This document shows, one piece after another, positions 36,488 through 47,500 of a stretch of 64,000 nt of DNA. This DNA is from Permianibacter aggregans (GTDB taxonomy: Bacteria; Pseudomonadota; Gammaproteobacteria; Enterobacterales; Permianibacteraceae). Each line of letters starts with the position of its first letter. The first letter of the stretch is position 1. A program made the position numbers and the translations under genes. The notes beneath the pieces were generated by a model. The model was not told the origin of the DNA. It did no database searches and was given only the letters and a program-made list of their open reading frames with translations. Location of the stretch: NCBI RefSeq assembly GCF_009756665.1, contig NZ_CP037953.1:930001-994000 (forward strand), in the 5' to 3' direction.

Positions 36488-37348
36488 ATGAGCGCCAAAT
36501 TGATCGACGGTAAAGCCGTCGCCGAACGCCTTCACCAGAATCTGGCGAAAGCTGTGCACGAACGTACATCCAAAGGCCTGCGGGCGCCGGGCTTGGCCGT
36601 GGTGTTGGTTGGCGAAAACCCGGCATCGCAGGTTTATGTTGGCAGCAAGCGCAAGAAGTGCAAAGAAGCCGGCTTCAAATCATTTGAATACAACCTGCCG
36701 GCCGAAACCTTGCAAACCGATTTGCTGCAGCTGATTGATCAGTTGAACGACAATCCGGAAGTCGACGGCATCTTGGTGCAATTACCGCTGCCCAAGCATA
36801 TCGACAGCAACACTGTGCTGGATCGGATTCGTCCGGACAAAGATGTTGATGGCTTTCATCCTTACAACTTTGGTCTGTTGGCTCAGCGCCGGCCGAAACT
36901 GCGGCCCTGCACGCCTTGGGGCTGCATGACCTTGATCAAAGAAACCGGCGTCAATTTACGCGGCCTGAAAGCCTGTGTCGTCGGTGCCTCGAATATCGTC
37001 GGTCGACCGGCAGCGCTGGAGTTATTGTTGGCCGATTGCACCGTAACGATCTGCAACAGCAAAACGAAAAATCTCGCCGAAGAAGTCGGCCGCGCCGATC
37101 TGGTTGTCGTCGGTGTCGGAATTCCGGAATACGTCAAAGGCGAATGGATCAAGCCAGGCGCGATTGTTATTGATGTCGGCATCAACCGACTCGATAGCGG
37201 CAAGCTGGTCGGCGATGTCGAATTTGAAACGGCGAAAGAGCGCGCTGGCTGGATCACGCCGGTGCCGGGTGGCGTTGGTCCGATGACTGTGGCAACGCTG
37301 CTTGAAAACGCGCTGTATGCCTGCGAGCAGTTGCACAGTGGTAAATAA
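36488..37348 (+). CDS. folD: Bifunctional methylenetetrahydrofolate dehydrogenase/cyclohydrolase
   Basis: Interconverts 5,10-methylene-THF and 10-formyl-THF with NADP+. The 286-residue protein has the catalytic Lys region [13 protein letters not shown], the folate-binding [10 protein letters not shown] and the second signature region [17 protein letters not shown] with CTPWG. The last motif reads [15 protein letters not shown] as usual. ATG at 36488, after a short A-rich stretch without a strong ribosome site. Divergent from the tRNA cluster and followed by a bidirectional terminator. Confidence 0.96.
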   Translation: MSAKLIDGKAVAERLHQNLAKAVHERTSKGLRAPGLAVVLVGENPASQVYVGSKRKKCKEAGFKSFEYNLPAETLQTDLLQLIDQLNDNPEVDGILVQLPLPKHIDSNTVLDRIRPDKDVDGFHPYNFGLLAQRRPKLRPCTPWGCMTLIKETGVNLRGLKACVVGASNIVGRPAALELLLADCTVTICNSKTKNLAEEVGRADLVVVGVGIPEYVKGEWIKPGAIVIDVGINRLDSGKLVGDVEFETAKERAGWITPVPGGVGPMTVATLLENALYACEQLHSGK

Positions 37349-37368
37349 TCCCGGTCATTGCTAGATGC

Positions 37369-37401
37369 AAAAAAAGGCTGCCATGTTTGGCAGCCTTTTT
37401 T
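37369..37401. terminator. Rho-independent terminator of folD
   Basis: GGCTGCCA/TGGCAGCC with TGTT loop, preceded by an A-run and followed by six T. Confidence 0.88.
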
Positions 37402-37655
37402 ATTGCCTCAGCGCAACACGACCGCCAACATTCGTATTCAATATGCACTTACCGACGATATGCGCAAAATTCACAGTAATTTTGCCCTATCGCTTGGTAA
37501 TTTGTGGCAGTCTTTAGCTCCCCCCAAAAAGGCAGATGTTCCACTGCCTGAGCCTTTCTGGCCGAAAATCCAATGCAGTGCAGGCACGACGGCATTCGCT
37601 GATTATTGCCGACTACGCTACGCTAAGAATAATTCGTTGAGAGAAGAGTACATCC
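37402..37655. other. Region upstream of pyk
   Basis: Non-coding. It holds one inverted repeat, GCAAAATT and AATTTTGC (37464-37485), with a 6-base spacer, which may be an operator. It does not match the HexR or CRP consensus well. No clear promoter was recognised. Confidence 0.45.
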
Positions 37656-39116
37656 ATGTCGATTACGCCACCACGACGCACCAAAATTGTTGCCACACTC
37701 GGTCCAGCCAGCAGTCATGAAGACGTACTACGGGAAATGATCCTGGCTGGCGTCGATATTGTTCGAATGAACATGTCGCACGGCTCACCCGAAGACCACG
37801 CCAAACGCGTCGATCTGGTGCGCCGGCTGGCCGATGAAGCCAATCGTTTTGTTGCGATTCTGGTGGATTTACAGGGCCCAAAAATCCGCATTTCCCGCTT
37901 CAAGAATAAAAAAATCACGCTGAAAAAAGGCGACGCCTTCATTCTCGATGCCGGCCTCGGTATTGAGGATGGCGATCAACAACGGGTCGGCATTGATTAC
38001 AAAGAGTTGGTTAACGATGTCAGCGCGGGCGACACCTTGCTGCTCGACGATGGCCGCATGGTTTTGACCGTTACCGAGGTCAGCGGTCAGCAGATTCATA
38101 CCCGGGTCGAAACCGATGGTGAGTTGTCGAACAACAAGGGCATCAATCGCCAAGGCGGTGGACTTTCAGCCAAAGCGCTAACCGACAAAGACAAGGCTGA
38201 CATCAAAATCGCCGCGCAGTTCGAGGCCGATTATGTTGCGATGAGCTTTCCGCGCTCGGCTGAAGATATTGAAGAGTGCCGGACGCTACTGGCCGAAGCG
38301 GGTTCGAATGCCGGCATTGTTGCGAAAATCGAGCGCGTTGAAGCCGTGGAAAATATTGACGAGATTGTTCGTGCTTCCGATGTTGTCATGGTCGCGCGCG
38401 GCGATCTGGGTGTCGAAATCGGTGATGCCGAATTGCCGGCTGTACAGAAACATATTGTTACCCAAGCGCGTCACTTGGACCGTGGCGTCATTGTCGCCAC
38501 CCAGATGATGGAGTCGATGATCGACAGCCCGATTCCGACCCGCGCCGAAGTGTTCGATGTCGCCAATGCCGTGCTCGATGGCACCGATGCCGTCATGCTA
38601 TCGGCAGAAACCGCCGTTGGCGTCAATCCGCCAAATGTTATTCGCTCAATGGCACGGGTTTGCCAAGGCGCCGAAAAACAACCGCGCTCACGCCTGTCGC
38701 GGCACCGGATGGACGATAAATTCGACAACGCCGAAGAAGGCATTGCGATGGCCAGCATGTACTTGGCCAATCATATGCCGGTGAAAGCGATTATCGCGCT
38801 GACCGAATCCGGCGGCACACCAATCTGGATGTCACGGATTCGCAGCGGCATTCCGATTTTCGCGGTTAGTCGTCGTTTGAGCACCTGCCGACGGCTGGCG
38901 ATGTATCGCGGCGTGTTTCCACATTTGTACGATTACGCGGCGGTGCCGGAAGAAGAAGTCAATCGCTCGGTGCTGAATTACCTGCGCGATCATCACTGGC
39001 TTGATGATGGCGATTTGGTCATTCTGACCCGCGGCGATCAAATCGGCGAAGGTGGTGGCACCAATGTCCTGAAACTGCTGCGTGTAGGCGCGGTGTTTCA
39101 AGCCAACAATAGCTAA
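37656..39116 (+). CDS. pyk: Pyruvate kinase
   Basis: Transfers phosphate from phosphoenolpyruvate to ADP, the last step of glycolysis. The 486-residue protein has the N-terminal RMNMSHGSPEDH, catalytic region IVAKIERVEAVEN (Lys), metal-binding DVVMVARGDLGVEIG and ATQMMESMIDSPIPTRAE with the Thr of the active site, then the C-terminal allosteric domain. The length is like the PykA type (AMP-activated in E. coli), but I do not assign the isozyme. The frame begins ATG at 37656 after GAGAAGAG. Confidence 0.95.
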   Translation: MSITPPRRTKIVATLGPASSHEDVLREMILAGVDIVRMNMSHGSPEDHAKRVDLVRRLADEANRFVAILVDLQGPKIRISRFKNKKITLKKGDAFILDAGLGIEDGDQQRVGIDYKELVNDVSAGDTLLLDDGRMVLTVTEVSGQQIHTRVETDGELSNNKGINRQGGGLSAKALTDKDKADIKIAAQFEADYVAMSFPRSAEDIEECRTLLAEAGSNAGIVAKIERVEAVENIDEIVRASDVVMVARGDLGVEIGDAELPAVQKHIVTQARHLDRGVIVATQMMESMIDSPIPTRAEVFDVANAVLDGTDAVMLSAETAVGVNPPNVIRSMARVCQGAEKQPRSRLSRHRMDDKFDNAEEGIAMASMYLANHMPVKAIIALTESGGTPIWMSRIRSGIPIFAVSRRLSTCRRLAMYRGVFPHLYDYAAVPEEEVNRSVLNYLRDHHWLDDGDLVILTRGDQIGEGGGTNVLKLLRVGAVFQANNS

Positions 39117-39236
39117 GCAGGAACCAATAGAACCAATAATCCCATTACGATACCAGCGAACGGTCGTATGCATTACAATGCGCGCGCCTGTTCGCTGGCG
39201 CGCCGATGCGCCAGCCTGTTAATTTCGAGAATTTCC

Positions 39237-40136
39237 ATGCTGAGTTTTCTGCCTGGCCCAATTCGCGGCACCTTAGCCTTGTTACTGCATTCGCTGAATA
39301 CCCTGCTTTGCTGTGTGCCGCTGTTTACGCTTGCCGTTCTGAAACTGTTGTTGCCGATCCGGCCAGCGCGCAATGTGTTGAACCGTCTGCTCGATGGCAT
39401 TGCGGTGTTGTGGATTGCGATCAATGGCGGCATACACCGCCTGACCCAGAAGCGGCGCTGGCATATCGAAGGCTTGGAAACCCTGAAAAAACGTGACTGG
39501 TATCTGGTGCTGGCCAATCATCAGAGCTGGGCCGATATTTTTGTGCTGCAGAATATTTTCAACAACCGCATTCCGTTCATGAAGTTTTTCCTGAAACAGG
39601 AACTGATTTGGGTTCCGGTCATTGGTCTTGCCTGGTGGGCGCTGGATTTCCCGTTCATGCAGCGCTTCAGCAAGAGTTATCTGGCCAAGCACCCAGAAAT
39701 GAAAGGCAAGGATATGGAAACGACGCGCAAAGCCTGCGCCAAGTTCAAGCATATGCCGGTGTCGATCATGAACTTTGTCGAAGGCACGCGCTTCACGCCC
39801 AGCAAACATGCACGTCAGCAATCGCCGTTCAAGCATTTATTGAAGCCGAAAGCCGGTGGTGCCGGCTTTGTCATGACCGCGATGGGCGAACAGATTCATA
39901 AAGTGCTCGATGTCACGATTGCCTATCCACAACAGGCGCGCAGTTTCTGGGATTTTCTCTGCGGCAAGATCACCGATGTTCACGTTCATGTGCGCAGCAT
40001 TCCGGTCACACCGGAATTAATCGGTAACTATGAGGACGATGCTGCCTACCGGGTACGTTTTCAGGCGTGGTTGAATCAGTTATGGCAGGAAAAGGATCTA
40101 CGGATTGAGCAGATGTTGGCGAAAACGGCAGCCTGA
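39237..40136 (+). CDS. Acyltransferase of the PlsC family, YihG-like
   Basis: A 299-residue membrane protein close to E. coli YihG, which acylates lysophosphatidic acid or related lipids. An N-terminal helix (about residues 15-40) is followed by the acyltransferase motifs NHQSWAD (HX4D), FVEGTRFT and the phrase WVPVIGLAWWALDFPFM seen in YihG. The C-terminus FQAWLNQLWQEKDLRIEQML also matches. ATG at 39237 was chosen. The upstream in-frame ATG lacks similarity. Ends before a strong terminator, convergent with cysS. Confidence 0.9.
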   Translation: MLSFLPGPIRGTLALLLHSLNTLLCCVPLFTLAVLKLLLPIRPARNVLNRLLDGIAVLWIAINGGIHRLTQKRRWHIEGLETLKKRDWYLVLANHQSWADIFVLQNIFNNRIPFMKFFLKQELIWVPVIGLAWWALDFPFMQRFSKSYLAKHPEMKGKDMETTRKACAKFKHMPVSIMNFVEGTRFTPSKHARQQSPFKHLLKPKAGGAGFVMTAMGEQIHKVLDVTIAYPQQARSFWDFLCGKITDVHVHVRSIPVTPELIGNYEDDAAYRVRFQAWLNQLWQEKDLRIEQMLAKTAA

Positions 40137-40164
40137 ACTTTTCGACGGCTCATCTGATTATTTG

Positions 40165-40201
40165 ACGGCCATTTCCGCCTATCCCGAAATGGCCGTTTTT
40201 T
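40165..40201 (+). terminator. Rho-independent terminator after the acyltransferase gene
   Basis: ACGGCCATTTC and GAAATGGCCGT form a perfect 11-bp stem with a 10-base loop, followed by a T-run. It may also slow transcripts from cysS on the other strand. Confidence 0.88.
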
Positions 40202-40216
40202 CTAGTGCAGTGCGAA

Positions 40217-41590
40217 TCAAACCCGCTTCCAGGTCGTTCCGGTTGCGCTATCTTCAAGCACAATACCGCACTCGCTGAGCTCCTTGCGGATCTCATCAGC
40301 ACGGGCAAAATTTTTCGCTTTCTTGGCGGCCAGTCGCTCGGCAATCAGCGCCTCAATTTCCTCGGCCTCGTCGTCGCTGCCTTGTTTGAAAAAGCTTTCC
40401 GGATCGGATTGGCAGATGCCGAGCACGGCAGCCAAGCGACGGAACATCGCGGCGTGTTCAGCAGCAGCGTGCTCGTCATTGGCGCGTAGCCGGTTGATTT
40501 CACGGACCAGATCAAACAGCACGGCAATCGCTTCCGGCACGTTGAAGTCATCGTCCATCGCTTCGCGGAACCGTGTTTCATAGCTCTCGCCAGCCAACTT
40601 ACTCGTTACCGGCAAACCGCGCAAAGCCGTGTATAAACGCGCCAGCGCATTTTTTGCGGCATCGAGATTATCCTGGCTGTAATTCAACTGACTGCGGTAG
40701 TGACCGGACAGCAGGAAAAAACGAATCACCTCAGCGCTATAGGCTTTCAACACATCGCGAATCGTGAAGAAGTTACCGAGCGACTTCGACATCTTGACGG
40801 CATCAACCTGCACCATACCGCTGTGCATCCAGTAGCGAACAAATTGGCAACCATTGGCGCCCTCGCTTTGGGCGATTTCATTTTCATGATGCGGAAACTG
40901 CAAATCGGAACCGCCGCCATGAATATCAAAGGTGTTGCCGAGGCAGGCTTTCGACATCGCCGAGCATTCGATATGCCAGCCGGGCCGGCCTTTGCCCCAT
41001 GGCGAATCCCAGCTCGGCTCGTTCGGCTTTGCTGATTTCCATAAGGCGAAATCAAGCGGATTTTCTTTTTGCTCGCCGACTTCGACGCGAGCACCGGACA
41101 TCAGATCATCAAGGCTCTGACCGCTCAGGCGGCCGTACTCAGGAAATTTTTTGACCCGGTAATAGACATCACCATCAGCAGTCGCGTAAGCCATGTTGCG
41201 AGCAATCAATTGCTCGGTAATGGCAATGATGCCTTCGATCGTCGTCGTTGCGCGAGGCTCGACATCGGGCGGCAGAATATCGAGCGCAGCGAAATCATCA
41301 TGCATCGCTTTGACATAGGTATCGACGATGACCTCGAAACCAACTTGTTGTTCATTGGCGCGCTTGATGATCTTGTCGTCGATATCAGTAATGTTGCGGA
41401 CAAACAGCACTTGGTAGCCACTGAACCGCAGGTAACGGGCGACAACATCAAACGAAATATAGGTACGGGCATGACCGATATGGCAGTAATCGTAAGTCGT
41501 GACACCGCAGACATACATGCCGACTTTGCCCGGTTGCAGCGGTTTGAACTGTTCTTTTTGGCGGGTCAGCGTGTTGTAAATCTGTAACAT
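40217..41590 (-). CDS. cysS: Cysteine-tRNA ligase
   Basis: Class I aminoacyl-tRNA synthetase that charges tRNA-Cys. The 457-residue protein has the HIGH motif ([12 protein letters not shown]), a zinc-binding Cys near VCGVT and further ligands in WHIECSAM and [14 protein letters not shown], and the KMSKS loop in [11 protein letters not shown]. The C-terminal DALR-like region binds the anticodon stem. ATG at 41590 is preceded by GGATAA. An upstream TTG is less likely. Convergent with the acyltransferase and divergent from ppiB. Confidence 0.96.
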   Translation of the reverse strand: MLQIYNTLTRQKEQFKPLQPGKVGMYVCGVTTYDYCHIGHARTYISFDVVARYLRFSGYQVLFVRNITDIDDKIIKRANEQQVGFEVIVDTYVKAMHDDFAALDILPPDVEPRATTTIEGIIAITEQLIARNMAYATADGDVYYRVKKFPEYGRLSGQSLDDLMSGARVEVGEQKENPLDFALWKSAKPNEPSWDSPWGKGRPGWHIECSAMSKACLGNTFDIHGGGSDLQFPHHENEIAQSEGANGCQFVRYWMHSGMVQVDAVKMSKSLGNFFTIRDVLKAYSAEVIRFFLLSGHYRSQLNYSQDNLDAAKNALARLYTALRGLPVTSKLAGESYETRFREAMDDDFNVPEAIAVLFDLVREINRLRANDEHAAAEHAAMFRRLAAVLGICQSDPESFFKQGSDDEAEEIEALIAERLAAKKAKNFARADEIRKELSECGIVLEDSATGTTWKRV

Positions 41591-41767
41591 CGGTTTATCC
41601 AACTGGTTTCGGAGATTGGCTAATAATCAGGCCGAGCCGGCTTGGGCCATGGTACCGGCTCCAGACCGAATGACCGGAAATCGGGCCACAAAAACGGGTA
41701 TCATAGGCGCTTTGCCGGCGGCCATGCTAGCAGGACCGCTGCTTGAACTTTATGAAAAGGTGAAACG

Positions 41768-42262
41768 ATGCTGACACTGCACACGAACATGGGTGATATT
41801 ACGCTGGAACTGAATGCCGAGAAAGCGCCGATCACGGTCGCCAATTTTCTCGAATACGCCCGCGCCGGTCATTACGACGGTACGATTTTTCACCGGGTGA
41901 TCAACGGTTTCATGATTCAGGGCGGTGGCTTCGAGCCGGGCATGAATCAAAAGCCAACCAACGAACCGATCAAGAACGAGGCCAACAATGGCCTGAAAAA
42001 CGAGATTGGCACGATTGCGATGGCACGCACACCGGACCCGCATTCAGCCAGTGCCCAGTTTTTCATCAATGTCGCCAACAATGACTTTCTGAATTTCCAG
42101 AACGAAAGCCAGCAAGGCTGGGGTTACTGCGTATTCGGCAAAGTCGTCGATGGCATGGATGTCGTCAATAAAATCAAAGGCGTCAAAACCACCCGCTCCG
42201 GCTACCACGCCGATGTGCCGGCTGAAGACGTCGTGATCGAAAAAGTGACGATCAGCGAGTAA
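41768..42262 (+). CDS. ppiB: Peptidyl-prolyl cis-trans isomerase B (cyclophilin)
   Basis: A 164-residue cytoplasmic cyclophilin. It has the signature [15 protein letters not shown] with the catalytic Arg, followed by [20 protein letters not shown] and the substrate-binding [16 protein letters not shown]. No signal peptide. The ATG has AAAAGGTGAA upstream. In Gammaproteobacteria ppiB, cysS and lpxH are often neighbours, as here. A stem-loop in the 61-bp gap to lpxH (near 42271-42294) may lower read-through. Confidence 0.95.
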   Translation: MLTLHTNMGDITLELNAEKAPITVANFLEYARAGHYDGTIFHRVINGFMIQGGGFEPGMNQKPTNEPIKNEANNGLKNEIGTIAMARTPDPHSASAQFFINVANNDFLNFQNESQQGWGYCVFGKVVDGMDVVNKIKGVKTTRSGYHADVPAEDVVIEKVTISE

Positions 42263-42323
42263 GCCATCCGCCGGCACCTCATTCGAGGTACCGGCCTTCT
42301 CACCAGTATTTAACGATTCCCGC

Positions 42324-43049
42324 ATGCTGACCTACCTGATCTCAGATTTGCATTTGAGCCCGGAGCATGAATCCGGCACCGCGTTGTTCCAGCAATTCAT
42401 CAAGCGAGAAGCCGCCCAGGCCGATTGCCTGTATGTGCTCGGCGATTTGTTTGAAGCTTGGGTCGGCGATGACGACGATGACCCCTACTTGCAGCAGATC
42501 ATCGCGCTATTCCGTGCATTCAGTGATGCCGGCAAGGCGCTGTTTTTCATGCGTGGCAACCGCGACTTTCTGCTCGGCGAACAATTCGCCGAGCGCACCG
42601 GCGGCTCGCTGCTGGCCGATGAAGTGGTTGTCGACATGGCCGGGCAACGAACACTGCTGCTGCACGGTGATCAACTCTGCACCGACGACACTGCCTATCA
42701 GCAATTCCGGCAAATGGTGCGGCAAAGCGCCTGGCAACAAGCTCTGCTCAGCAAACCACTCGCTGAACGCAAGGCGATTGCTGCCGAAATGCGGCGCAAA
42801 AGCCGGGAAAGCCAGCAGAACAAGGCGGAGTACATCATGGACATCAACCAGCAGGCACTGGAACTGACGATGCATCAGCATGATGTCCGGCAGGTCATAC
42901 ACGGCCATACCCATCGCCCGGCCCGGCATGAGTTTTCGCTGGATGGTCAGCCGGCAACGCGCTGGGTATTTGGCGACTGGCACGAAAGCGCTAAAATTCT
43001 GCGGGTCGACAGCAAGATTGAATTGTTCGATATTGCATTGAACCCGTAA
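42324..43049 (+). CDS. lpxH: UDP-2,3-diacylglucosamine diphosphatase
   Basis: Calcineurin-like metallophosphoesterase of lipid A synthesis that cleaves UDP-2,3-diacylglucosamine to lipid X and UMP at the inner membrane. The 241-residue protein has the metal-binding motifs SDLHLSPEH, GDLFEAWVGDD, GNRDFLLG, LLHGDQLC and HGHTHRPARHEF. It follows ppiB by 61 bp and precedes tesA by 58 bp, so the three may be partly co-transcribed. Confidence 0.95.
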   Translation: MLTYLISDLHLSPEHESGTALFQQFIKREAAQADCLYVLGDLFEAWVGDDDDDPYLQQIIALFRAFSDAGKALFFMRGNRDFLLGEQFAERTGGSLLADEVVVDMAGQRTLLLHGDQLCTDDTAYQQFRQMVRQSAWQQALLSKPLAERKAIAAEMRRKSRESQQNKAEYIMDINQQALELTMHQHDVRQVIHGHTHRPARHEFSLDGQPATRWVFGDWHESAKILRVDSKIELFDIALNP

Positions 43050-43107
43050 CGGGTTTTGTACTCCAAGCATTCGCGTATTTTTAGCCAACTGAAGAATTGA
43101 ATTGCCC

Positions 43108-43758
43108 ATGCGAGCCAACGTTCCCAACCGTTTTCTTATTGCTCTCCGTCAACTGGGCCTGATGATATTGCTGTTCGGTGCCGCCGTCGTGCATGCCGCC
43201 GAACAGAAAATCATGGTGCTCGGCGATAGCTTAAGTGCCGGCTACGGTATCGATCCGGAACAGGGTTGGGTGATCCTGCTCGACCAGAAACTGCGCAAGC
43301 AGTATCCGGGTTGGCAAGTGATCAACAACAGCATCAGTGGCGACACAACCGGTAATGGACTGGCCCGGATTGATGGTTCACTGGCGCTGCATAAACCATC
43401 CATTGTCATTATCGAACTCGGCGGCAATGACGCCCTGCGCGGTATGCCATTACCGTTAATCAAACAGCAATTGCGGGAGCTGGTTGAGCGCGCCGAGAAA
43501 ACTGGCGCTGAAGTTTATTTGATGGAAATGCGCATTCCACCGAACATGGGTAAACGCTACACCGATCAATTCACGGCGCTGTACAGCGAAGTAGCGGCTG
43601 AAACCAGCGCAACGCTGATCCCGTTTTTCCTCAATGAAATCGCTGTCGATAAAGCGATGATGCAGGCCGATGGCATTCACCCAACGGCGCAAGCGCAGCC
43701 GCTGATGATGAAACTGGTGCTGGAAGCACTGGAGCCGAAGCTGAAAAACAAGACCTGA
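43108..43758 (+). CDS. tesA: Arylesterase/acyl-CoA thioesterase I, SGNH hydrolase family
   Basis: A 216-residue exported esterase (TesA/ApeA/PldC type). Signal peptide to about residue 30 (ends VVHAAEQ). SGNH blocks are GDSLSAGYG (Ser nucleophile), the Gly in block II, IIELGGNDALRG (Asn) and DGIHPTAQ (Asp and His). It hydrolyses thioesters and lysophospholipids in the periplasm. The ATG at 43108 was chosen, though an ATG two codons earlier is possible. The stop lies 10 bp from that of the convergent DNA glycosylase gene. Confidence 0.92.
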   Translation: MRANVPNRFLIALRQLGLMILLFGAAVVHAAEQKIMVLGDSLSAGYGIDPEQGWVILLDQKLRKQYPGWQVINNSISGDTTGNGLARIDGSLALHKPSIVIIELGGNDALRGMPLPLIKQQLRELVERAEKTGAEVYLMEMRIPPNMGKRYTDQFTALYSEVAAETSATLIPFFLNEIAVDKAMMQADGIHPTAQAQPLMMKLVLEALEPKLKNKT

Positions 43759-43768
43759 ACGACACGAT

Positions 43769-44281
43769 TTAGCGTTGCAAGGTTTGCCGCCACTCAGCGA
43801 GTTTTTGCTCGAACGATAACGACGCATGGGCGGGGCTCGATGATGGCAATAACAAAAACTGCTGTTCGGCCAGCAGCGGCTCAGCGGTACGTCGCCAATG
43901 TTTTTTGAATGTCGCTTCCGCCGCGCGGCCATTGAACGCGATACGCTGAATCGAAGGATATTGCCGCAGTAACGCCGGAATATCATTGACGACCACCGAA
44001 TCGGGGTTGATCGCGCTATCTAGGCTGCCAGGCCGATAACATTCTTCAATGACATCCCACAACGCCAAACCCAAATGCTTCAATAGTGGCAATCGCTGTT
44101 GGTAATGCGCTGGCACAGGCTTTCCGGCCATCGTCGCAATCATCGGCCAGAACGCATTACGCGGATTGGCGTAATACTGCTGCGCCTGCAATGACGGCAC
44201 GCCCGGCATGCTGCCAAGAATCAGCGTATCGGCATTATCGAAAACGACCGGAGCAAAGCTCCGGCTCAGGTTTGCGTTCAT
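43769..44281 (-). CDS. DNA-deoxyinosine glycosylase, Mug/UDG superfamily
   Basis: A 170-residue DNA repair enzyme of the uracil-DNA glycosylase superfamily, hypoxanthine-DNA glycosylase type. It removes deaminated bases such as hypoxanthine. Motifs GSMPGVPSLQAQQYYANPRNAFWPM (family opening, split here: GSMPGVPSL then YYANPRNAFW) and LLPSSSPAHASLSF near the end are typical. The start at 44281 begins MNANLSRSF. The upstream reading frame runs through REP-like repeats and is not part of the protein. Confidence 0.88.
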   Translation of the reverse strand: MNANLSRSFAPVVFDNADTLILGSMPGVPSLQAQQYYANPRNAFWPMIATMAGKPVPAHYQQRLPLLKHLGLALWDVIEECYRPGSLDSAINPDSVVVNDIPALLRQYPSIQRIAFNGRAAEATFKKHWRRTAEPLLAEQQFLLLPSSSPAHASLSFEQKLAEWRQTLQR

Positions 44282-44327
44282 ATTTTTAGTGTAGTGGTTG
44301 TTGATGGCTTTCGCGCCAGCGAGTTTT

Positions 44328-44505
44328 TGTGCGAATGAATTCACACCTACTGGCTTGTTTCTGCGCGAATGAGTTCGCTCCAATCTGTTTTGAGGATCCG
44401 ATTCATCCGACGATGTAGGTCCGGATTTATTCGGACACTCTTCCCGGAGGCGATCTGTGCGAATGAATTCGCGCCTACCCAGGTTTGAATTCATTCGCAC
44501 ATCAC
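44328..44505. repeat. Cluster of REP-like palindromic repeats
   Basis: Five 20-26-base units related to GTGCGAATGAATTCGCACCTAC: direct at 44328-44350, 44361-44385 and 44456-44478, inverted at 44415-44438 and 44484-44503. Each forms a short hairpin (GCGAAT/ATTCGC in the best copy). They fill most of the gap between the glycosylase and the large membrane protein genes. Such extragenic palindromes are common in pseudomonads and related bacteria. Confidence 0.7.
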
Positions 44506-44510
44506 ATCGT

Positions 44511-47500
44511 CTAACTATCAGCCGTCTTCACGACGCTTTTACGGCGCCAGAATTGTCCGACATTCAGCGCCGACCAGGCATAACGAGTCCAGCGTAGCAG
44601 CGCAAAGCTGAGCCAGATCGCCCACAGCAGCATTGCGCCTTTGTACAACCAGAGCGGCACGCTGATCACCCAGAAATCGGGCAGCATCGATGCGCTGAAA
44701 TCGCTGTACCAGCGCAAGTAGTTGCCATAGGAACCATGACCGGTCAGCAGCATATCCGGCGAACCGAGCAGCGCTGAGGGCACCGAAATAATCAGACTCA
44801 GTAACGCAACCAATGACAAGCCAATCAGCAACACTTGTTTGCTGTTGAACCAGCTTTGTGCCGGTAATTGTTCAGCGCGCTTTCGCCATTGCATGACGAT
44901 CAACCAGCCAAAAACCAGCACGATAATCCACCACGAAACGGTAGACAAACCGATGCCGATCAGCAACGCATCGGTCAGCGACAATGGCAGCAATCGGCTG
45001 CGCACCAATGCGACCGCGACCAGTGCAAACACGAGCAGCAAATTCCAGTACAACACCGCTGGTCCTAGCGTTGGTCCGCCAGTAAACAACACCCAGCGAT
45101 TATCCGGTAGCGTCAATTGCATCTGGATATTGGCTGCTGGTAATTGCAAATCGATGTTCGGTTCTTCACGTAGCAGCGATACCGGCTGATTGCTGCGGTA
45201 TTGCACGGTCAGCTGATGCGAGCCGGGCAGCACCGGAAACGTCAGCTTGCCTTCTTTCGGTCGCAGCATTTCCGGACGGTTATCATGCAGAATCTGAATG
45301 ATTTGCCAATCCGCTGGCAAGCTTAACGTATGCTCGCCGCCTTTCGTTGCCCGGTACTGGATGCGCAATTCACCGGTGCCTTGGCGTTCACCATCATTCT
45401 GCGACCAATGGACTTCGTCAAATGCCAGCGTTTCACCGCCGATTAATTCCGGTCGAATGATCTCGACTTGCAGCGTTTCACCGGGACGCGGCGCAAAGTT
45501 TTGCAACCAGTCTTCACTGTCTTCGGTACTGATTTGTGGCGTGCCACTGGTGCGCAAGCGCCAGAGATTTGATGGCGCCAACACCCAGACCTCAACCCAA
45601 TTGACGTTTTCTGGCGCTTGCAAGCTCAGCGAGTCAACACGTTGCAAACGCGAATCAAAAAACTCCGAGTCCTGATCAGCGGTCAGCTCGATGCGTACCT
45701 TGCCATCTTGAACAACAAACCCTTCGCGGGTGACGGATTCACCGGCCAGTAGCGGCAACCACAAGGTCAGTGCGCCGCGCTCCGGCGCCATTCGCCTTAC
45801 TGTTGTCATCACATACCATTCGGTATCGAAATGCAGCGTCCGTTCGATACGGAAGAAAGGTTTGATCGCGGCTCGTGTACCCTGCTCGCCGTTTTTGCTG
45901 GTCAACTCGACTTTGCGGACGAAGTTGATCGAATTGCGACTCAGCAAATCACCATCGACACCACTGACATCCCAACCATCAGCGGCAACCGATACTTTGG
46001 CCGGCTGCAATGGGAATGCCAGCGAGAACCGGTCGGCTTCCGGCGTCACACCCTGAAGCAGAAAACGGTGACGGCCTTCAGGAACACTCAGATGCAAGGA
46101 GCGATTGCGCCAGTGACTAAGTACTCTTTGGCCATTGCGCTCAACCGCCAACGGCAACCACTGCTCGGCGTCACCGGGCACCGGTATCGTGGTGGCGGCA
46201 AGCGCCTGTACATTGAGTTCAATACGCAAGCCATTCTGGCTCAGTTGAATTTCAGCAGTGTTGATGCTGACGCAGCTTGGCGCGCATTCGGGTGCTTCGG
46301 TAAGCCGTTGCTTCAACTCCTTCAACAACTCTGGTGTCGGCAATGTCGCGCTTGCGTCATTACTGTTCAGCAACGATAACGGCAGTAGCAGCAAGGCAAA
46401 AACCGATCTCGCGGTGCTTGCTGTCAAGGATTTCGGCAAGCGCGGCCAGCTGTATATCGAGCGCAGTAGCTGCAGCAGCCAAGCGGTAAAGACCAATAGC
46501 GATGCCAGAATAATCATTACTCGTATCGGATAACTGATGACCCAAAGCTGCATCATTTCGCCCGTCTGGACCGGATGCTGCCATTGCAGTTGATAGCGAT
46601 TCCATTGCCAGTTGGGAATACCTTGGCCGGTAGCGCTGACTTGGTTATCCGCGTACCGTGACACCAAGTCAGTTTGCTTGATGCGACTACCCACTACCTC
46701 AATTCTTTCTGCTTTCCGCTCGACAGCATCCGCTGCCGATTTAGGCTTTGAAGTCACCATTTCACGCGGCGGCGTACGTATCGGCTGTGGTATCGGTTCT
46801 TGCACTTCCATCGTCACCCGCTGCTCGTCTTCAAACGCGACAGCGGCAGCAGGCACCGGTATCTCCGGCGCAAACTCGGCAAAACTATGCTCCAGCTGCG
46901 GATGCATCAAGGCGCGCAATTGTTGGGCAGCAAACGGCACAAACGCCAACAGCAGCAACACGACACTGATTGTTCGATAGCGCTGCAACCAGGCACCGAG
47001 TTTGCCGCTGGCAAATTTCGCTGCGAATACGGCCAACAATAAATTGATCAACAATGCATGCGGCATATCCGGCTCATGGTAAAGCCAGAAATAGGCGACC
47101 AGCATGACACCGGCCCAGACTGGTCCGGACCAGCGGTAAATCAGCACGATGGTGAATACCATCAAAAACACATGCCAGAGCGACCACTGCTCCAGCAAAG
47201 CGCCGTAAACGTTTTCAACACCGGTTGCCGTTAACAACCTATAACCCGGTGGCAAGTTCAAATCGATTTGAGCGCTGTCGAAATTGCTGCTCCAACCGAG
47301 TATCGGTAACTCGGTTTGTCTTGCCAGCAAACCATTAGCGGTGATGTTCAGATAGCTATTACGTAATTCAACGCCGGGAGCTGGTTGCTCCGGCAAGGTC
47401 GACAGCGGATAGCTTTGCTGATAGTCACGCACGGCCTGCAGTTGATAAGGTGTCGGCATCGCCAGGCGCCAGCCATCGCGCATCTGACCGTTGATTTGAT

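Noticed and set aside
37464-37485. Inverted repeat before pyk as a HexR or CRP site
   Set aside because: The arms do not match either consensus. Kept only as a generic repeat in the intergenic note.
41634-41661. Inverted repeat GAGCCGG/CCGGCTC between cysS and ppiB
   Set aside because: Short arms, long loop and no T-run. It may be chance in GC-rich sequence.
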